From NCBI RefSeq assembly GCF_004745575.1, contig NZ_RPEM01000013.1, forward strand, positions 9,348 through 73,347: a stretch of DNA of 64,000 nt, in the 5' to 3' direction. The DNA comes from Pseudotabrizicola sediminis (lineage in GTDB: Bacteria; Pseudomonadota; Alphaproteobacteria; Rhodobacterales; Rhodobacteraceae). The notes under the pieces were generated by a model that was not told the origin of the DNA, did no database searches, and saw only the letters and a list, made by a program, of their open reading frames with translations. Positions 39,111 to 47,958 of the stretch are shown in pieces (position 1 is the first letter of the stretch; each line of letters begins with the position of its first letter). The position numbers were made by a program, and so were the translations under genes.

Positions 39111-40589
39111 TCAAAGCCGCAGATCGAGCCGCCCGGCTGCAACCGTGCGGGCCGCCTGACCGGCGGGTATGTCATAGGCAGCGGGGCTGCCGTCGGTTGG
39201 TTTGGCTGGAACGGGGGCTTTCGCGGGCCGCGCATCGCGCTGAGACCAGTCCCCAAAGCTGAGCGAGGGGTTTCCGAAACCCGAAAGGCGCAGATCGTTC
39301 AGAAATTGCTCCCCATGGCGGCGGATCAGATCCATGGCGTCGGGCCGTTCGACATACAGCATGATGTGCAGTCGGTCGCCGATTGTGGTCAGATCAAATC
39401 GTATTTTGCCCAATTCTTCCGGCCGCAGCATCACTTCAACCGGGCTATCTGCACCCTTTTGAATGATCTGCAAAATAGTCTGCGAAATCTGGCTTGCGGG
39501 GGTGGGTACAGCCGGGCCTGTCGTGCCGCCGCCCTGGGGAGTGGAGCCAGAGGCTGCCACACTGTCCCGACCAAGCCCCAAAGGATCGGCAACGTCAGGG
39601 CTGAAATCTGCTGCCATCGGCACAGGGCTTACCGGCGCGGGCGCCGTTGGGGCCACAGCTTCGGCAGGCTTGATCGGTTTTGCGTTTTGCGGAGTCCGAT
39701 CTGTTTCAGAGGCGCTGGTACCCAGCCCCAACCGCGGGCCAGTCTCCATCTCTGTCGGGTCACTTGACGCGCCGGACGCAACATCAGCGCCTTGAGCCGG
39801 GGGCGGCGTGGAAGATCCTGTTCTGCGCCCTGCACTCAACGTCCCTGGCAGCGCACGTTCTGCAGGCATTGCTGCAGATAGCGCGTTCAGCGGCAGATCA
39901 TCTGCCTCAGGGCTGCCCGCTGCGGTTGCTGCCGCACCCGTGCCCGGCTGGCCTGCCAGATTGGCGGCCATCTGCGCTTCCGCCCCCGGGCCAGCCCCTT
40001 TGCTCTGTGAGGCACTCATTACCCCTTCCCGCGCAGGTGGCACCGGAACCGGCGTGTCCTGTCCCTTTGCCACCGGTGCCAGCCGCGTCTCGGGCTTATC
40101 CTCGGGCATGGCGCGCGCCGGTTCCTGATCCGTAAGGTATGTTTGCCCCGAAAGTACCGTTGCAGCTGCCGGGGGCTGCGGCCCTGCCACCCCTTCTGCC
40201 ACAGGCACTGCCTGATGCGTCAATGACCCAACCATCGCGCCAGAAACCGGGGTTGGCACTGGGGCCGAGGTTTCATCTTGCCATGGGGCCGGAGTGGTTT
40301 GTGCAGATGCGGCCAGCATCCCCCACAAAGGCGCGCCTGCCGGTTCTGCCGGGGCAGGTTCTGTCAGCAGGCCCTCTGCAACGACGCTATCGGGATCAAC
40401 CTGGACAACCTCAGCCGTCTCGGTCCCTGTTTCTGCCCCCGCGCCTTTGCCCTGATCAGATGCGGTGCCCCCCCGCTCCCCCGGACGAAACGACGTCATC
40501 AGTTTTTCAAACGTGGCCCCGTCGCCGGGCCCGTCGCCGGGTGCCAAGGCAACAGATGTCTGGGGCGGGGAGAACGGGGTGATCTGCAT
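39111..40589 (-). CDS. fliK: Flagellar hook-length control protein FliK
   Basis: A 492-residue FliK. The start at MQITPFSPPQTSV is preferred over the upstream ATG at 40673. Most of the protein is a low-complexity Ala/Pro/Thr/Gly-rich region (residues about 15-370). The C-terminal domain carries the FliK signature VEVMLRPEELGKIRFDLT near residue 390, then ERPDAMDLIRRHGEQFLNDL. FliK measures hook length and switches the export gate to filament proteins. It is transcribed with flgD. Confidence 0.9.
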   Translation of the reverse strand: MQITPFSPPQTSVALAPGDGPGDGATFEKLMTSFRPGERGGTASDQGKGAGAETGTETAEVVQVDPDSVVAEGLLTEPAPAEPAGAPLWGMLAASAQTTPAPWQDETSAPVPTPVSGAMVGSLTHQAVPVAEGVAGPQPPAAATVLSGQTYLTDQEPARAMPEDKPETRLAPVAKGQDTPVPVPPAREGVMSASQSKGAGPGAEAQMAANLAGQPGTGAAATAAGSPEADDLPLNALSAAMPAERALPGTLSAGRRTGSSTPPPAQGADVASGASSDPTEMETGPRLGLGTSASETDRTPQNAKPIKPAEAVAPTAPAPVSPVPMAADFSPDVADPLGLGRDSVAASGSTPQGGGTTGPAVPTPASQISQTILQIIQKGADSPVEVMLRPEELGKIRFDLTTIGDRLHIMLYVERPDAMDLIRRHGEQFLNDLRLSGFGNPSLSFGDWSQRDARPAKAPVPAKPTDGSPAAYDIPAGQAARTVAAGRLDLRL

Positions 40590-40702
40590 TCTGCAATCCG
40601 GTGTCTGACAGGTCTGCCCCTGAAATTGCGCGAAACTGCTTACTGACTGTTTACCTAAGCCGCAGATATTCAAAACAATTCAAATGAAAACGGAGACGTG
40701 CG

Positions 40703-40996
40703 ATGAATCCTGACCCTGTCCTGACTGGTCCCGCCCGCCTTGCGCCGGACCGCAACCATCTGTTGCACAAGGCAAAAGAGATGGAGGCGGTGTTTCTGTC
40801 CGAAATGCTGTCCCATGCCGGCCTTGGCGAATCATCCGGTGAATTCGGCGGCGGGCCGGGCGAAGAGCAGTTCGCTTCTTTCCTGCGCAACGCGCAGGCA
40901 CGCAGCATCGTTGAAAAGGGCGGTCTTGGCCTTGCCCAGACGATCTTTTCCGCCCTGGTCAAGGCAGAGGAGTCACGTGATGTCGCAAAGTCCTGA
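40703..40996 (+). CDS. flgJ: FlgJ-type rod-binding protein lacking the muramidase domain
   Basis: A 97-residue protein equal to the N-terminal rod-scaffold domain of FlgJ only (HLLHKAKEMEAVFLSEMLSHA near residue 20, then EEQFASFLRNAQARSIVEKGGLGLAQ). The C-terminal peptidoglycan hydrolase domain found in enterobacterial FlgJ is absent. The soluble-transglycosylase gene at 54988-55671 is a candidate for the missing activity. The next gene overlaps its end by 17 bases. Confidence 0.85.
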   Translation: MNPDPVLTGPARLAPDRNHLLHKAKEMEAVFLSEMLSHAGLGESSGEFGGGPGEEQFASFLRNAQARSIVEKGGLGLAQTIFSALVKAEESRDVAKS

Positions 40997-41300
40997 AGCC
41001 ATTCTGCAAAACGTCCGCCGCGCAGTGATGGAAGGGGAGTATGCGCAGCTTGAAATCCTGCTGCCCGCCCTGCGCGACACCGAGGCCGCCATGGTCAACG
41101 GCGACCTGCGCACACTGCAAACCCTGCAGGCCGAGGCGGAGCGGACAGAGTCCTGCCTCATCTCTGCACTTGCCGGCGTGCGCGCCGCGCGGCGCCGTGT
41201 GGCCGAGGTGTCAGAGGCCGCCAAGGGTCTGACCACCTATGACCGTGGCGGTCACAAGGCGACGGTGCCAGCGGTCTTGCCGGCGTCAAGACGAGTCTGA
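40980..41300 (+). CDS. Putative flagellar export chaperone (FlgN-like)
   Basis: A 106-residue helical protein (MSQSPEAILQNVRRAVMEGE; LEILLPALRDTEAAMVN). Its size, coiled-coil pattern and position after flgJ and before the flagellin gene suggest a FlgN-type chaperone for hook-filament junction proteins, but the conserved FlgN residues are not clear. The ATG overlaps the end of flgJ by 17 bases, so translation is coupled. Treat the function as inferred. Confidence 0.55.
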   Translation: MSQSPEAILQNVRRAVMEGEYAQLEILLPALRDTEAAMVNGDLRTLQTLQAEAERTESCLISALAGVRAARRRVAEVSEAAKGLTTYDRGGHKATVPAVLPASRRV

Positions 41301-41311
41301 ATTGTTTCAAT

Positions 41312-41346
41312 TCATTGGTGATTGGTGGGAGGCAATTCACCAATGA
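41312..41346 (+). promoter_or_regulatory. Strong hairpin in the leader of the flagellin gene (first)
   Basis: tcattggtgattg (41312-41324) pairs with caattcaccaatga (41333-41346), with one bulged T, around an eight-base loop (gtgggagg). It follows the FlgN-like gene by 11 bases and lies about 150 bases before the flagellin ATG. It may end upstream transcription or be part of the flagellin leader. There is no T-tract. Confidence 0.55.
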
Positions 41347-41374
41347 TTAGGAGTTGGAGGTTTGTATCGGTCTT

Positions 41375-41397
41375 GCGCCCCGAGGTCGGGGTGGCGC
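41375..41397 (+). promoter_or_regulatory. GC-rich hairpin in the flagellin leader (second)
   Basis: gcgccccg (41375-41382) pairs with cggggtggcgc (41387-41397), with one or two unpaired bases, around the loop aggt. It lies 100 bases upstream of the flagellin ATG. With the first hairpin it gives a strongly structured leader, a possible target of FlbT, whose gene is downstream. Confidence 0.5.
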
Positions 41398-41497
41398 CGC
41401 GGGTTGTGCCCCGGGGTACCGGCAAGAATGCCCTTCCAGCCGTCGGTCGACGGTAACACAGGCTGCGAAAAGCGCGGCATTTGCGAAGGAAACGAAC

Positions 41498-42784
41498 ATG
41501 TCTTCCATTCTGACGAACAATGGCGCGATGGTTGCCCTGCAAACCATGAAGTCCATCACCAAGAATATGGGTCAGGTCCAGGCCGAGATTTCGACCGGCA
41601 TGGCAGTTGGCAGCGCAAAGGACAATGCTGCGGTCTGGGCCATCGCGAAAACGATGGAATCGGATGTCGCCGGCTTCAAGGCGATTTCTGACAGTCTCTC
41701 GCTCGGAAACTCGACCATCTCCCTGGCCCGCTCGTCTTCGGAACAGATCACCAAGCTGCTGGAAGAAGTGAAGGGCAAGATCGTCAACTCTCAGGAAGAG
41801 AACGTTGACCGCAGCAAAATTCAGGCTGACATCGGCGCATTGCGCGATCAGATCAGCTCGATCGTCGGGGCGGCCCAGTTCAACGGCCTGAACATGCTGT
41901 CGAACAAATCCAAGGATGCAGGCACAGGCACTGTTAATGTGCTGTCGTCACTCGACCGCGCGTCGAATGGGACCGTGACCGCTTCCAACATCAACGTCGG
42001 CAAGTCTGATCTGAGCACCACAGTCTCTGTTCTTGGCGGTACCGGCGCAGTCGAGCTGACCAAGGCATCCGTCGGTTTTGCCGCTGCAGCTGTAATATTG
42101 ACTGGCAACGCAACCGCGCCAACCAGCACGGCGACAATCGGCACTGGTTCGGTTGTTGCTGGTGATGGTTATCGCATAGCGCTCACTGCCGGCGCTGGCG
42201 GACTGACGAATGCAAACACGACGGCCGCCTTCGAAATTCGGTATGTGGCCCGTGATGGCGATACGGCGGTGGATGTGGCAGCAGGGCTGGCAAAATCGTT
42301 CAACGACTACGCAAAGTCAAAGGGACTTGAGACGCAGATGTCTGCGGCCGTGGGTGCCGGTGCAAACGCAAACCAGTTGACCATCACTGGCTCCTCGACC
42401 GGTGGTAACAACGTCACGGCGGCACTGCTTCATCATGTGGCCGCTGGCAATACCATCGGTGGTGGACTTGAAAAGCTGGCCACTGTTGATGTGTCCACCA
42501 GCGCGGGTGCCGAGGCGGCACTGGGGGTGATCGAAGGCCTGACGCAAACTGCAATTCAGGCAGCCTCTGACTTTGGTACCGCGCAAAAGCGGATCGAAAT
42601 TCAGAAGTCCTTCGTCAGCAATCTGGTCGACTCGCTCAAATCCGGTATCGGGTCGTTGGTCGATGCAAACATGGAAGAGGCATCGGCCCGCCTGCAGGCC
42701 CTGCAGGTGCAGCAGCAGCTGGCCACGCAGTCGCTGTCGATTGCCAACCAGGCTCCGCAGAACATCCTGGCGCTGTTCCGTTGA
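41498..42784 (+). CDS. fliC: Flagellin
   Basis: A 428-residue flagellin. The start is MSSILTNNGAMVALQTMKS, with a gaagga ribosome site. The conserved N-terminal D0/D1 (NMGQVQAEISTGMAVGSAKDNAAVW) and C-terminal D1/D0 (LQALQVQQQLATQSLSIANQ, ending ILALFR) flank a variable middle of about 200 residues, low in homology (AGANANQLTITGSSTGGNN). It forms the filament. It is followed by flaF, flbT and a DUF1217 gene, and preceded by a structured leader. Confidence 0.96.
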   Translation: MSSILTNNGAMVALQTMKSITKNMGQVQAEISTGMAVGSAKDNAAVWAIAKTMESDVAGFKAISDSLSLGNSTISLARSSSEQITKLLEEVKGKIVNSQEENVDRSKIQADIGALRDQISSIVGAAQFNGLNMLSNKSKDAGTGTVNVLSSLDRASNGTVTASNINVGKSDLSTTVSVLGGTGAVELTKASVGFAAAAVILTGNATAPTSTATIGTGSVVAGDGYRIALTAGAGGLTNANTTAAFEIRYVARDGDTAVDVAAGLAKSFNDYAKSKGLETQMSAAVGAGANANQLTITGSSTGGNNVTAALLHHVAAGNTIGGGLEKLATVDVSTSAGAEAALGVIEGLTQTAIQAASDFGTAQKRIEIQKSFVSNLVDSLKSGIGSLVDANMEEASARLQALQVQQQLATQSLSIANQAPQNILALFR

Positions 42785-42852
42785 TGGCTCGGGCCGGGGG
42801 AAACCCCGGCCCATTCCCCTGAAGCACAAAGACACAACGCGAAGGATTCGCC

Positions 42853-43230
42853 GTGAACGCGCATATTCATGCAAAACTGGGCTACTCTCGCCCGGACGCT
42901 ACCCTGCGCACCCTGCGCAGCATCGAGTACGAGGCTCTGGCGCGCGTGACGCAAAGGCTGTCGGTCGCATGGTTGCAGCGGAAGGCCGATTATCCGGCGC
43001 TGGTCCAGGCCCTGTCAGACAATCTTGGCCTCTGGTCCACCCTGGCCGCCGACGTCGCATCGCCTGGCAATGCGCTGCCTGCCCCGTTGCGGGCACAGTT
43101 GTTCTATCTTTATGAATTCTCTGAAGTTCACACCAGAAACGTGCTGAACGGCCCCGCCTCGGTCGAGGTGTTGATTGACGTAAACACGGCCATCATGCGC
43201 GGTCTGCGTGGACAAGGCAGCACGGAATGA
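42853..43230 (+). CDS. flaF: Flagellin biosynthesis regulator FlaF
   Basis: A 125-residue FlaF with a GTG start. The family pattern is seen in ATLRTLRSIEYEALARVTQRL near residue 17, NLGLWSTLAADVASPGNALP near residue 58 and QLFYLYEFSEVHTRNVL near residue 80. FlaF promotes flagellin synthesis and works with FlbT. The stop overlaps the flbT start (ATGA). Confidence 0.92.
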   Translation: MNAHIHAKLGYSRPDATLRTLRSIEYEALARVTQRLSVAWLQRKADYPALVQALSDNLGLWSTLAADVASPGNALPAPLRAQLFYLYEFSEVHTRNVLNGPASVEVLIDVNTAIMRGLRGQGSTE

Positions 43231-43631
43231 GCGGTCTTGTCATCAAACTCGGCCCGCATGAACGGGTGCTGATCAACGGCGCTGTGATCGAAAATGGCGA
43301 CCGGCGCTCGCGTCTGGCCATCATGACCCCGAACGCCCATATCCTGCGGCTGCGCGACGCCATCCACCCGGAGGAGGTAAACACCCCGGTGCGCCGCGTG
43401 TGCTACATCGCGCAGTTGGTCTTGTCCGGCGATGTGGCACCCGCAGAGGCGCATGGGCAACTGCTGCGCGGCATCGAACAACTCAGCCAGGTTCTGACTG
43501 ATCCGGACAGCCGCCTGCAACTGTCGCTGGCCAGCAAGTCAGTGTTGGAAGATCAGCACTATCAGGCTTTGAAACATCTGCGCAGCCTGCTTCCGCGGGA
43601 AGAGCGTCTTATGGCGCTGGGCCCACAATGA
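43227..43631 (+). CDS. flbT: Flagellin mRNA regulator FlbT
   Basis: A 134-residue FlbT (LVIKLGPHERVLINGAVIENG near residue 4; VRRVCYIAQLVLSGD near residue 56). In Caulobacter, FlbT binds the flagellin mRNA 5' leader and destabilises it when hook assembly is incomplete. The two hairpins before the flagellin gene are candidate targets here; this is inferred. It overlaps flaF by four bases, and the next gene starts inside its stop (ATGA). Confidence 0.92.
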   Translation: MSGLVIKLGPHERVLINGAVIENGDRRSRLAIMTPNAHILRLRDAIHPEEVNTPVRRVCYIAQLVLSGDVAPAEAHGQLLRGIEQLSQVLTDPDSRLQLSLASKSVLEDQHYQALKHLRSLLPREERLMALGPQ

Positions 43632-44446
43632 CCTATTCACCTGTGCTCCCCATCTCTGGTTACGCCGGTTGGTCTTTCCTGAAACGGACGATGGACCGGC
43701 AGACGACCGCGTTCAATGCGCAACCATCGATCCAACGCGACGATGCCTATTTCCGCGAGAAAATTGGTGGCGTCACCACAGCCGAACAGCTTGTGAATGA
43801 CCCTCGTTTGCTGCGCGTGGCGCTGGGCGCCTTCGGGCTGGAGGGGGATGCCGCAAACAAGTTCTTCATCCGTAAGATCCTCGAAGGCGGCACACTTAGC
43901 CCCGATGCATTGGCCAATAAGCTGACCAACAAGCAGTACTCGAAATTCGCGGAAGCCTTTGGTTTCGGGAATTTTTCTACCCCAAATACCAAACTGTCCG
44001 ACTTTGCCGACAAAATTCTGGCCCCCTACAAAACTCAGCAGTTTGCGGTGGCGGTGGGGGCGCAGAACGACGATATGCGTCTTGCGCTGAATGCCGAAAC
44101 CGCGCTGCCGGAGCTGGCCAAGTCAAGCGCGTCGCCTTTGGCCCAATGGTATACGGTGCTGGGCAATCCCCCGCTACGCACGGTGTTCGAACGGGCCTTT
44201 GGTCTGCCCGTCTCTTTCGGGGCGATCGATCTCGACATGCAGGTCGAAACCTTGCAGCGTCGCGCAATGTCGTCCTTTGGCGAAGGGAGTGTCGCGCAGT
44301 TCAAAGACCCTGAAAAACTTGACAAGCTGGTCAGACAGTTCCTCGTCCGGTCAGAGCTTGAGGCCAACGCAACGTCCCTTGGTTCCGGTCAAGTGGCTTT
44401 GACCCTTCTGCAAAGCGCGGCGCGCTTCCGGCCTGCCCGACTTTAG
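43628..44446 (+). CDS. DUF1217-family flagellar protein
   Basis: A 272-residue protein. Its central TTAEQLVNDPRLLRVALGAFGLEGD and NKFFIRKILEGGTLSPDALANKL segments match the DUF1217 family, found in alphaproteobacterial flagellar clusters. No catalytic or membrane features are visible. It overlaps flbT by four bases and ends the flagellin operon, converging with fliI. The function is unknown; export apparatus or filament role is likely only from position. Confidence 0.8.
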   Translation: MTYSPVLPISGYAGWSFLKRTMDRQTTAFNAQPSIQRDDAYFREKIGGVTTAEQLVNDPRLLRVALGAFGLEGDAANKFFIRKILEGGTLSPDALANKLTNKQYSKFAEAFGFGNFSTPNTKLSDFADKILAPYKTQQFAVAVGAQNDDMRLALNAETALPELAKSSASPLAQWYTVLGNPPLRTVFERAFGLPVSFGAIDLDMQVETLQRRAMSSFGEGSVAQFKDPEKLDKLVRQFLVRSELEANATSLGSGQVALTLLQSAARFRPARL

Positions 44447-44459
44447 CACGCGCGACCAA

Positions 44460-45800
44460 TCACCCACGAAGGCAATCTGTCAGGCGGGCAAAGCTGCCGT
44501 CGATTCCGTCGTCTGGCGCATCTTCGGCAATGAACTGGTCCAGTGCCGGCCACAGCCGGATGGCCTGATCAACCAGCGGATCGCTGCCTTTCTGGTAAAG
44601 CCCGGCCTGCACCATCATTTCTGCGCGCTCCCAAGCCGCGATGACGGACCTGGCCTGCGCTATCAGCGCGTTTTCCGCATCACTTGCCGCAGCTGGCAGG
44701 CTGCGCGAGACCGAGCGCAGCAGATCAACCGCCGGAAAGCGCCCGCGCTCGGCGATGCGGCGGTCCAGAATCACATGACCATCCAGCACGCCGCGCAGGA
44801 TATCGGCCACAGGTTCATCCATATCCGATCCCGCGACCAGCACGGTAAAGACAGCGGTGATATCGCCCTGCCCCTCTGCCCCCGGACCGGCCCGTTCTGC
44901 CAGCGCCATGATCATGTGCTGAAGCGAGGGGGGATAGCCCCGCAGGCTTGCGGGCTCACCGGCAGACAGCGCAATTTCACGATGCGCGTCGGCAAAACGC
45001 GTCACACTGTCGACCAGCAGCAGCACATTCAGCCCCTTGTCGCGAAAATGCTCGGCCACTGTCATCGCGGCAAGCGCACAGCGTCGCCGCAAAAGGGGCG
45101 ACCGATCAGACGTGGCGGCGATTACCACGCTGCGTTTCATTCCCTCGGGGCCAAGGACGCTTTCGGTAAACTCCCGCAGCTCCCGTCCACGTTCGCCGAC
45201 CAGTGCGATGACCACGACATCGGCCTGCAGGGCACGGGCAAAAGTGCCAAGCAGGCTGGATTTTCCCACACCCGAGCCTGCAAACAGCCCTATTCTCTGA
45301 CCACGCACGATGGGCAGCAGGGTATCAAATGCCGCCTTCCCGGTGGCAAGCCGCGCCCCCAGACGCCGGCGTTGCGCGGGGGGGGGCGGCGGCGCGTTCA
45401 GGCTGCAGCTTTGCGCCCCTGCAAACAGGGGCCGACCGTCCAGCGGCTGCCCAAATGGGTCTATTACCCGCCCGATCCAGCAGTCATCCGGCGCGATATG
45501 CGTCGGGCCCGACAGCGCGATTTCTGTCCCGATTGCCAGACCCGTCAGCCCCTGATCCGGCAAAATCGTTACAGAGTCGGTCCCTAGACCAATGACTTCG
45601 CCGCCACTTTGCTCGCCCTTGCCTTGCATGCCTCTTTCTTGTCCACGGGCGCGGATTTCGATCCGGTCCCCCAGTGCCGCAGCGGACTGTAACCCATTGA
45701 CACAGATGGTACCGCCCCCCACCGAACGGACCCGACCAATGGGGCGTGACAGGTCGATCCGGGCGATGTGATGGGTCAGGGGGGCAAATAGATCGGACAT
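44460..45800 (-). CDS. fliI: Flagellum-specific ATPase FliI
   Basis: A 446-residue F1-type ATPase. Walker A is GLFAGSGVGKSSLLG near residue 175, and Walker B is VLLLVDSVTRFADAHREIAL near residue 260, followed by the PPSLQHMIMALAERAG segment typical of FliI/SctN. It powers type III protein export at the flagellar base. It is a single gene divergent from flgB, with 84 bases between starts. Confidence 0.96.
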   Translation of the reverse strand: MSDLFAPLTHHIARIDLSRPIGRVRSVGGGTICVNGLQSAAALGDRIEIRARGQERGMQGKGEQSGGEVIGLGTDSVTILPDQGLTGLAIGTEIALSGPTHIAPDDCWIGRVIDPFGQPLDGRPLFAGAQSCSLNAPPPPPAQRRRLGARLATGKAAFDTLLPIVRGQRIGLFAGSGVGKSSLLGTFARALQADVVVIALVGERGRELREFTESVLGPEGMKRSVVIAATSDRSPLLRRRCALAAMTVAEHFRDKGLNVLLLVDSVTRFADAHREIALSAGEPASLRGYPPSLQHMIMALAERAGPGAEGQGDITAVFTVLVAGSDMDEPVADILRGVLDGHVILDRRIAERGRFPAVDLLRSVSRSLPAAASDAENALIAQARSVIAAWERAEMMVQAGLYQKGSDPLVDQAIRLWPALDQFIAEDAPDDGIDGSFARLTDCLRG

Positions 45801-45884
45801 CGGAGTCTCCTTTTGTTCGGCAATTACCGTTTCTAAAGGAATCAGCCCTAAGAACTAGTGAAGTAGGTCGAGGGAGAAGCCCCG

Positions 45885-46268
45885 ATGTTTGAAAAACTTG
45901 GATTGACCAGAATGGCACAGGCACTTGCAGCGCATTCCGGCGCAAGGGTTGAAGTGGTGGCGCGAAACATAGCCAACGCGGACACTCCGGGATTCCGCGC
46001 TATGGATATGCCCGACTTTCGCACAATTTATGGCGATCAGGTAACGTTTGCACCACGCCGCACCCGCGCAGCCCATCTTGTGAACGAAGAATCACAATGG
46101 TCCCAACCCGTGCCGTCCGGCACCGGGATGGCTCCCAATGGCAATGATGTATCGCTCGATCAGCAGATGATGAAGGCGGTCGCCGCCCGGCAAAACCACG
46201 AAATGGCTTTGGCTGTTTATCAGAACACATCTGCCATCCTGCGCACGTCGCTTGGCCGAAACACATAA
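45885..46268 (+). CDS. flgB: Flagellar basal-body rod protein FlgB
   Basis: A 127-residue rod protein. The N-terminal pattern is VEVVARNIANADTPGFRAMD near residue 24, and the C-terminal MKAVAARQNHEMALAVYQN. It forms part of the proximal rod. It begins the operon flgB-flgC-fliE-fliQ-flgF-flgG-flgA-flgH-fliL, and precedes flgC by 11 bases. Confidence 0.94.
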   Translation: MFEKLGLTRMAQALAAHSGARVEVVARNIANADTPGFRAMDMPDFRTIYGDQVTFAPRRTRAAHLVNEESQWSQPVPSGTGMAPNGNDVSLDQQMMKAVAARQNHEMALAVYQNTSAILRTSLGRNT

Positions 46269-46279
46269 GGGGGCCAATG

Positions 46280-46660
46280 ATGTCAGACCTTTTGAATTCC
46301 CTTTCTCTTTCCGCATCGGGGATGGAGGCACAGGCCAGACGTCTTCGGCATGTGTCGGAAAATATCGCCAACTCGGATACCCCCGGCTACCACCGCAAGG
46401 TGGTGTCGTTCCGTTCCGAGATGGAGAGCGGAACTGTCACCGTCGGGCCTGTCCGGCTGGATCAAAGCCCTTTGGTCAAGGTCTATGCGCCGGATCACCC
46501 GCTGGCTGATACGACTGGTCACTATGATGGATCGAATGTCGATCTGGTGATCGAAATCGCTGACGCGCGCGAAGCGCAGCGCAGCTACGAGGCGAACCTC
46601 AGACTCTTCGATCAGGCGCGTCAAATGACGCAGAGCCTGTTCGATCTCATCCGTCGTTAG
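46280..46660 (+). CDS. flgC: Flagellar basal-body rod protein FlgC
   Basis: A 126-residue rod protein with a good N-terminal motif (ENIANSDTPGYHRKVVSF near residue 27) and the C-terminal NVDLVIEIADAREAQRSYEANL. The second of two adjacent ATG codons is taken (46280; 46277 is the other). It is the partner of FlgB in the rod. Confidence 0.94.
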   Translation: MSDLLNSLSLSASGMEAQARRLRHVSENIANSDTPGYHRKVVSFRSEMESGTVTVGPVRLDQSPLVKVYAPDHPLADTTGHYDGSNVDLVIEIADAREAQRSYEANLRLFDQARQMTQSLFDLIRR

Positions 46661-46671
46661 GGAGATCCAGA

Positions 46672-46962
46672 ATGGATATCAAGAAGTCCCTGGCCGCACA
46701 GGCCTATGCACAAACACGTTCGGCGGCGACCGCAGAGCCGCCGCCGAACTCTGCCGAAGACAGCGCAGCGCGGTTTCTTGGAACCTTCGCCGAAACGCTG
46801 TCCCGTGGTGAAGACACGGCCCGCGCCGCAATGACCGGCGGTGCAGACCCGCATTCGCTTGTCGCTGCGCTGGCATCATCCCAGACGGCAGTGGAAACCG
46901 TGGTCACCGTCCGAGATCGCGTGGTCGAAGCTTATCAGGAAATCCTGAGGATGCCGGTGTGA
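46672..46962 (+). CDS. fliE: Flagellar hook-basal body protein FliE
   Basis: A 96-residue FliE. The helical C-terminus (ASSQTAVETVVTVRDRVVEAYQEILRMPV) is typical; the N-terminal half is variable. It links the MS ring to the rod. The end overlaps the GTG start of fliQ by four bases. Confidence 0.88.
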   Translation: MDIKKSLAAQAYAQTRSAATAEPPPNSAEDSAARFLGTFAETLSRGEDTARAAMTGGADPHSLVAALASSQTAVETVVTVRDRVVEAYQEILRMPV

Positions 46963-47237
46963 CCCATCCGATGACCGAAGGGGCCATTTTTGACATCCTG
47001 CGCCAGGCCCTCTGGATTGCCGTTACCATCTCGGCCCCCCTGCTGGGGGTCGCGCTGGTGGCCGGGGTCGTCGTCGGCTTGTTTCAGGCCCTGACCTCGA
47101 TTCAAGAAATGACCCTGACCTTCGTGCCGAAGGTCGGCGCGATGCTTGTCGTGTTCTGGGTCTCGATGAGCTTCATGACATCCACGCTCGTATCCTTCTT
47201 CACTGATGCAATCATCCCCCAGATAGAAGGCGGCTGA
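46959..47237 (+). CDS. fliQ: Flagellar export gate protein FliQ
   Basis: A 92-residue membrane protein with two transmembrane segments (residues about 13-36 and 55-77) and the conserved ALTSIQEMTLTFVPK loop between them. It starts at a GTG overlapping fliE; an ATG four codons downstream (46971) is an alternative. It is part of the type III export gate with FliP and FliR; fliR is at 52 kb, but no fliP was found in the window. Confidence 0.93.
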   Translation: MTHPMTEGAIFDILRQALWIAVTISAPLLGVALVAGVVVGLFQALTSIQEMTLTFVPKVGAMLVVFWVSMSFMTSTLVSFFTDAIIPQIEGG

Positions 47238-47238
47238 C

Positions 47239-47949
47239 ATGGAAACCCCCGGCTACACCAGCCTGACCCGCCAATCCGGCCTGATGCGCGAGATGCAGGT
47301 GATTGCCAACAACATCGCGAATGTTTCCACCACTGGTTTCCGGCGTGAAGGCATCGTGTTCTCGGAATACATCGCCCGGCTGGAGGGGGAGCCCTCTTTG
47401 TCAATGGCGCGGGGCAATGCCCGCCATATCGATCTTGGTCAGGCCGGGCTCTCGCCTACCGGCGGCACCTATGATCTGGGGCTGCAGGGTGAAGGGTTTT
47501 TTCTGATTGCCACGCCGGAGGGCGACCGTCTGACGCGTGCCGGTGCTTTTACCCTCTCGGGCGAAGGTACGTTGGTTACCCCCGACGGGTATGCCCTGCT
47601 CGATGCAGGTGGGGCACCCGTCGCGGTTCCGCCCGGGGCACGCATCATATCTGTCGCCACAGACGGTACGCTGTCGGCAGATGGTCAGCCGGTGGCCCAG
47701 ATCGGCATCTGGCAACCGGTTGATCCCTTGTCCCTACAACACCAGACCGGCACGATGTTTTCTGCCACAGAGCTGGAGCCGGCGGACACCGCATTGATGC
47801 GGCAGGGTTTTTTGGAAGACAGCAATGTGCAGCCCGTGTCGGAAATCGCCCGGATGATCACCGTCCAGCGCGCCTATGAAGCGGGGCAAAAGTTCCTCGA
47901 TGCCGAAGATCAGCGCCAGCGCACTGTGATCCAGACCCTTGGCCGATAG
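47239..47949 (+). CDS. flgF: Flagellar basal-body rod protein FlgF
   Basis: A 236-residue rod/hook family protein. It opens with QSGLMREMQVIANNIANVST and ends VQPVSEIARMITVQRAYEAGQ. It is shorter than FlgG and has a compact middle domain, as FlgF. One base separates it from the fliQ stop. It is followed by flgG after nine bases. Confidence 0.93.
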   Translation: METPGYTSLTRQSGLMREMQVIANNIANVSTTGFRREGIVFSEYIARLEGEPSLSMARGNARHIDLGQAGLSPTGGTYDLGLQGEGFFLIATPEGDRLTRAGAFTLSGEGTLVTPDGYALLDAGGAPVAVPPGARIISVATDGTLSADGQPVAQIGIWQPVDPLSLQHQTGTMFSATELEPADTALMRQGFLEDSNVQPVSEIARMITVQRAYEAGQKFLDAEDQRQRTVIQTLGR

Positions 47950-47958
47950 GAGAGTTCG

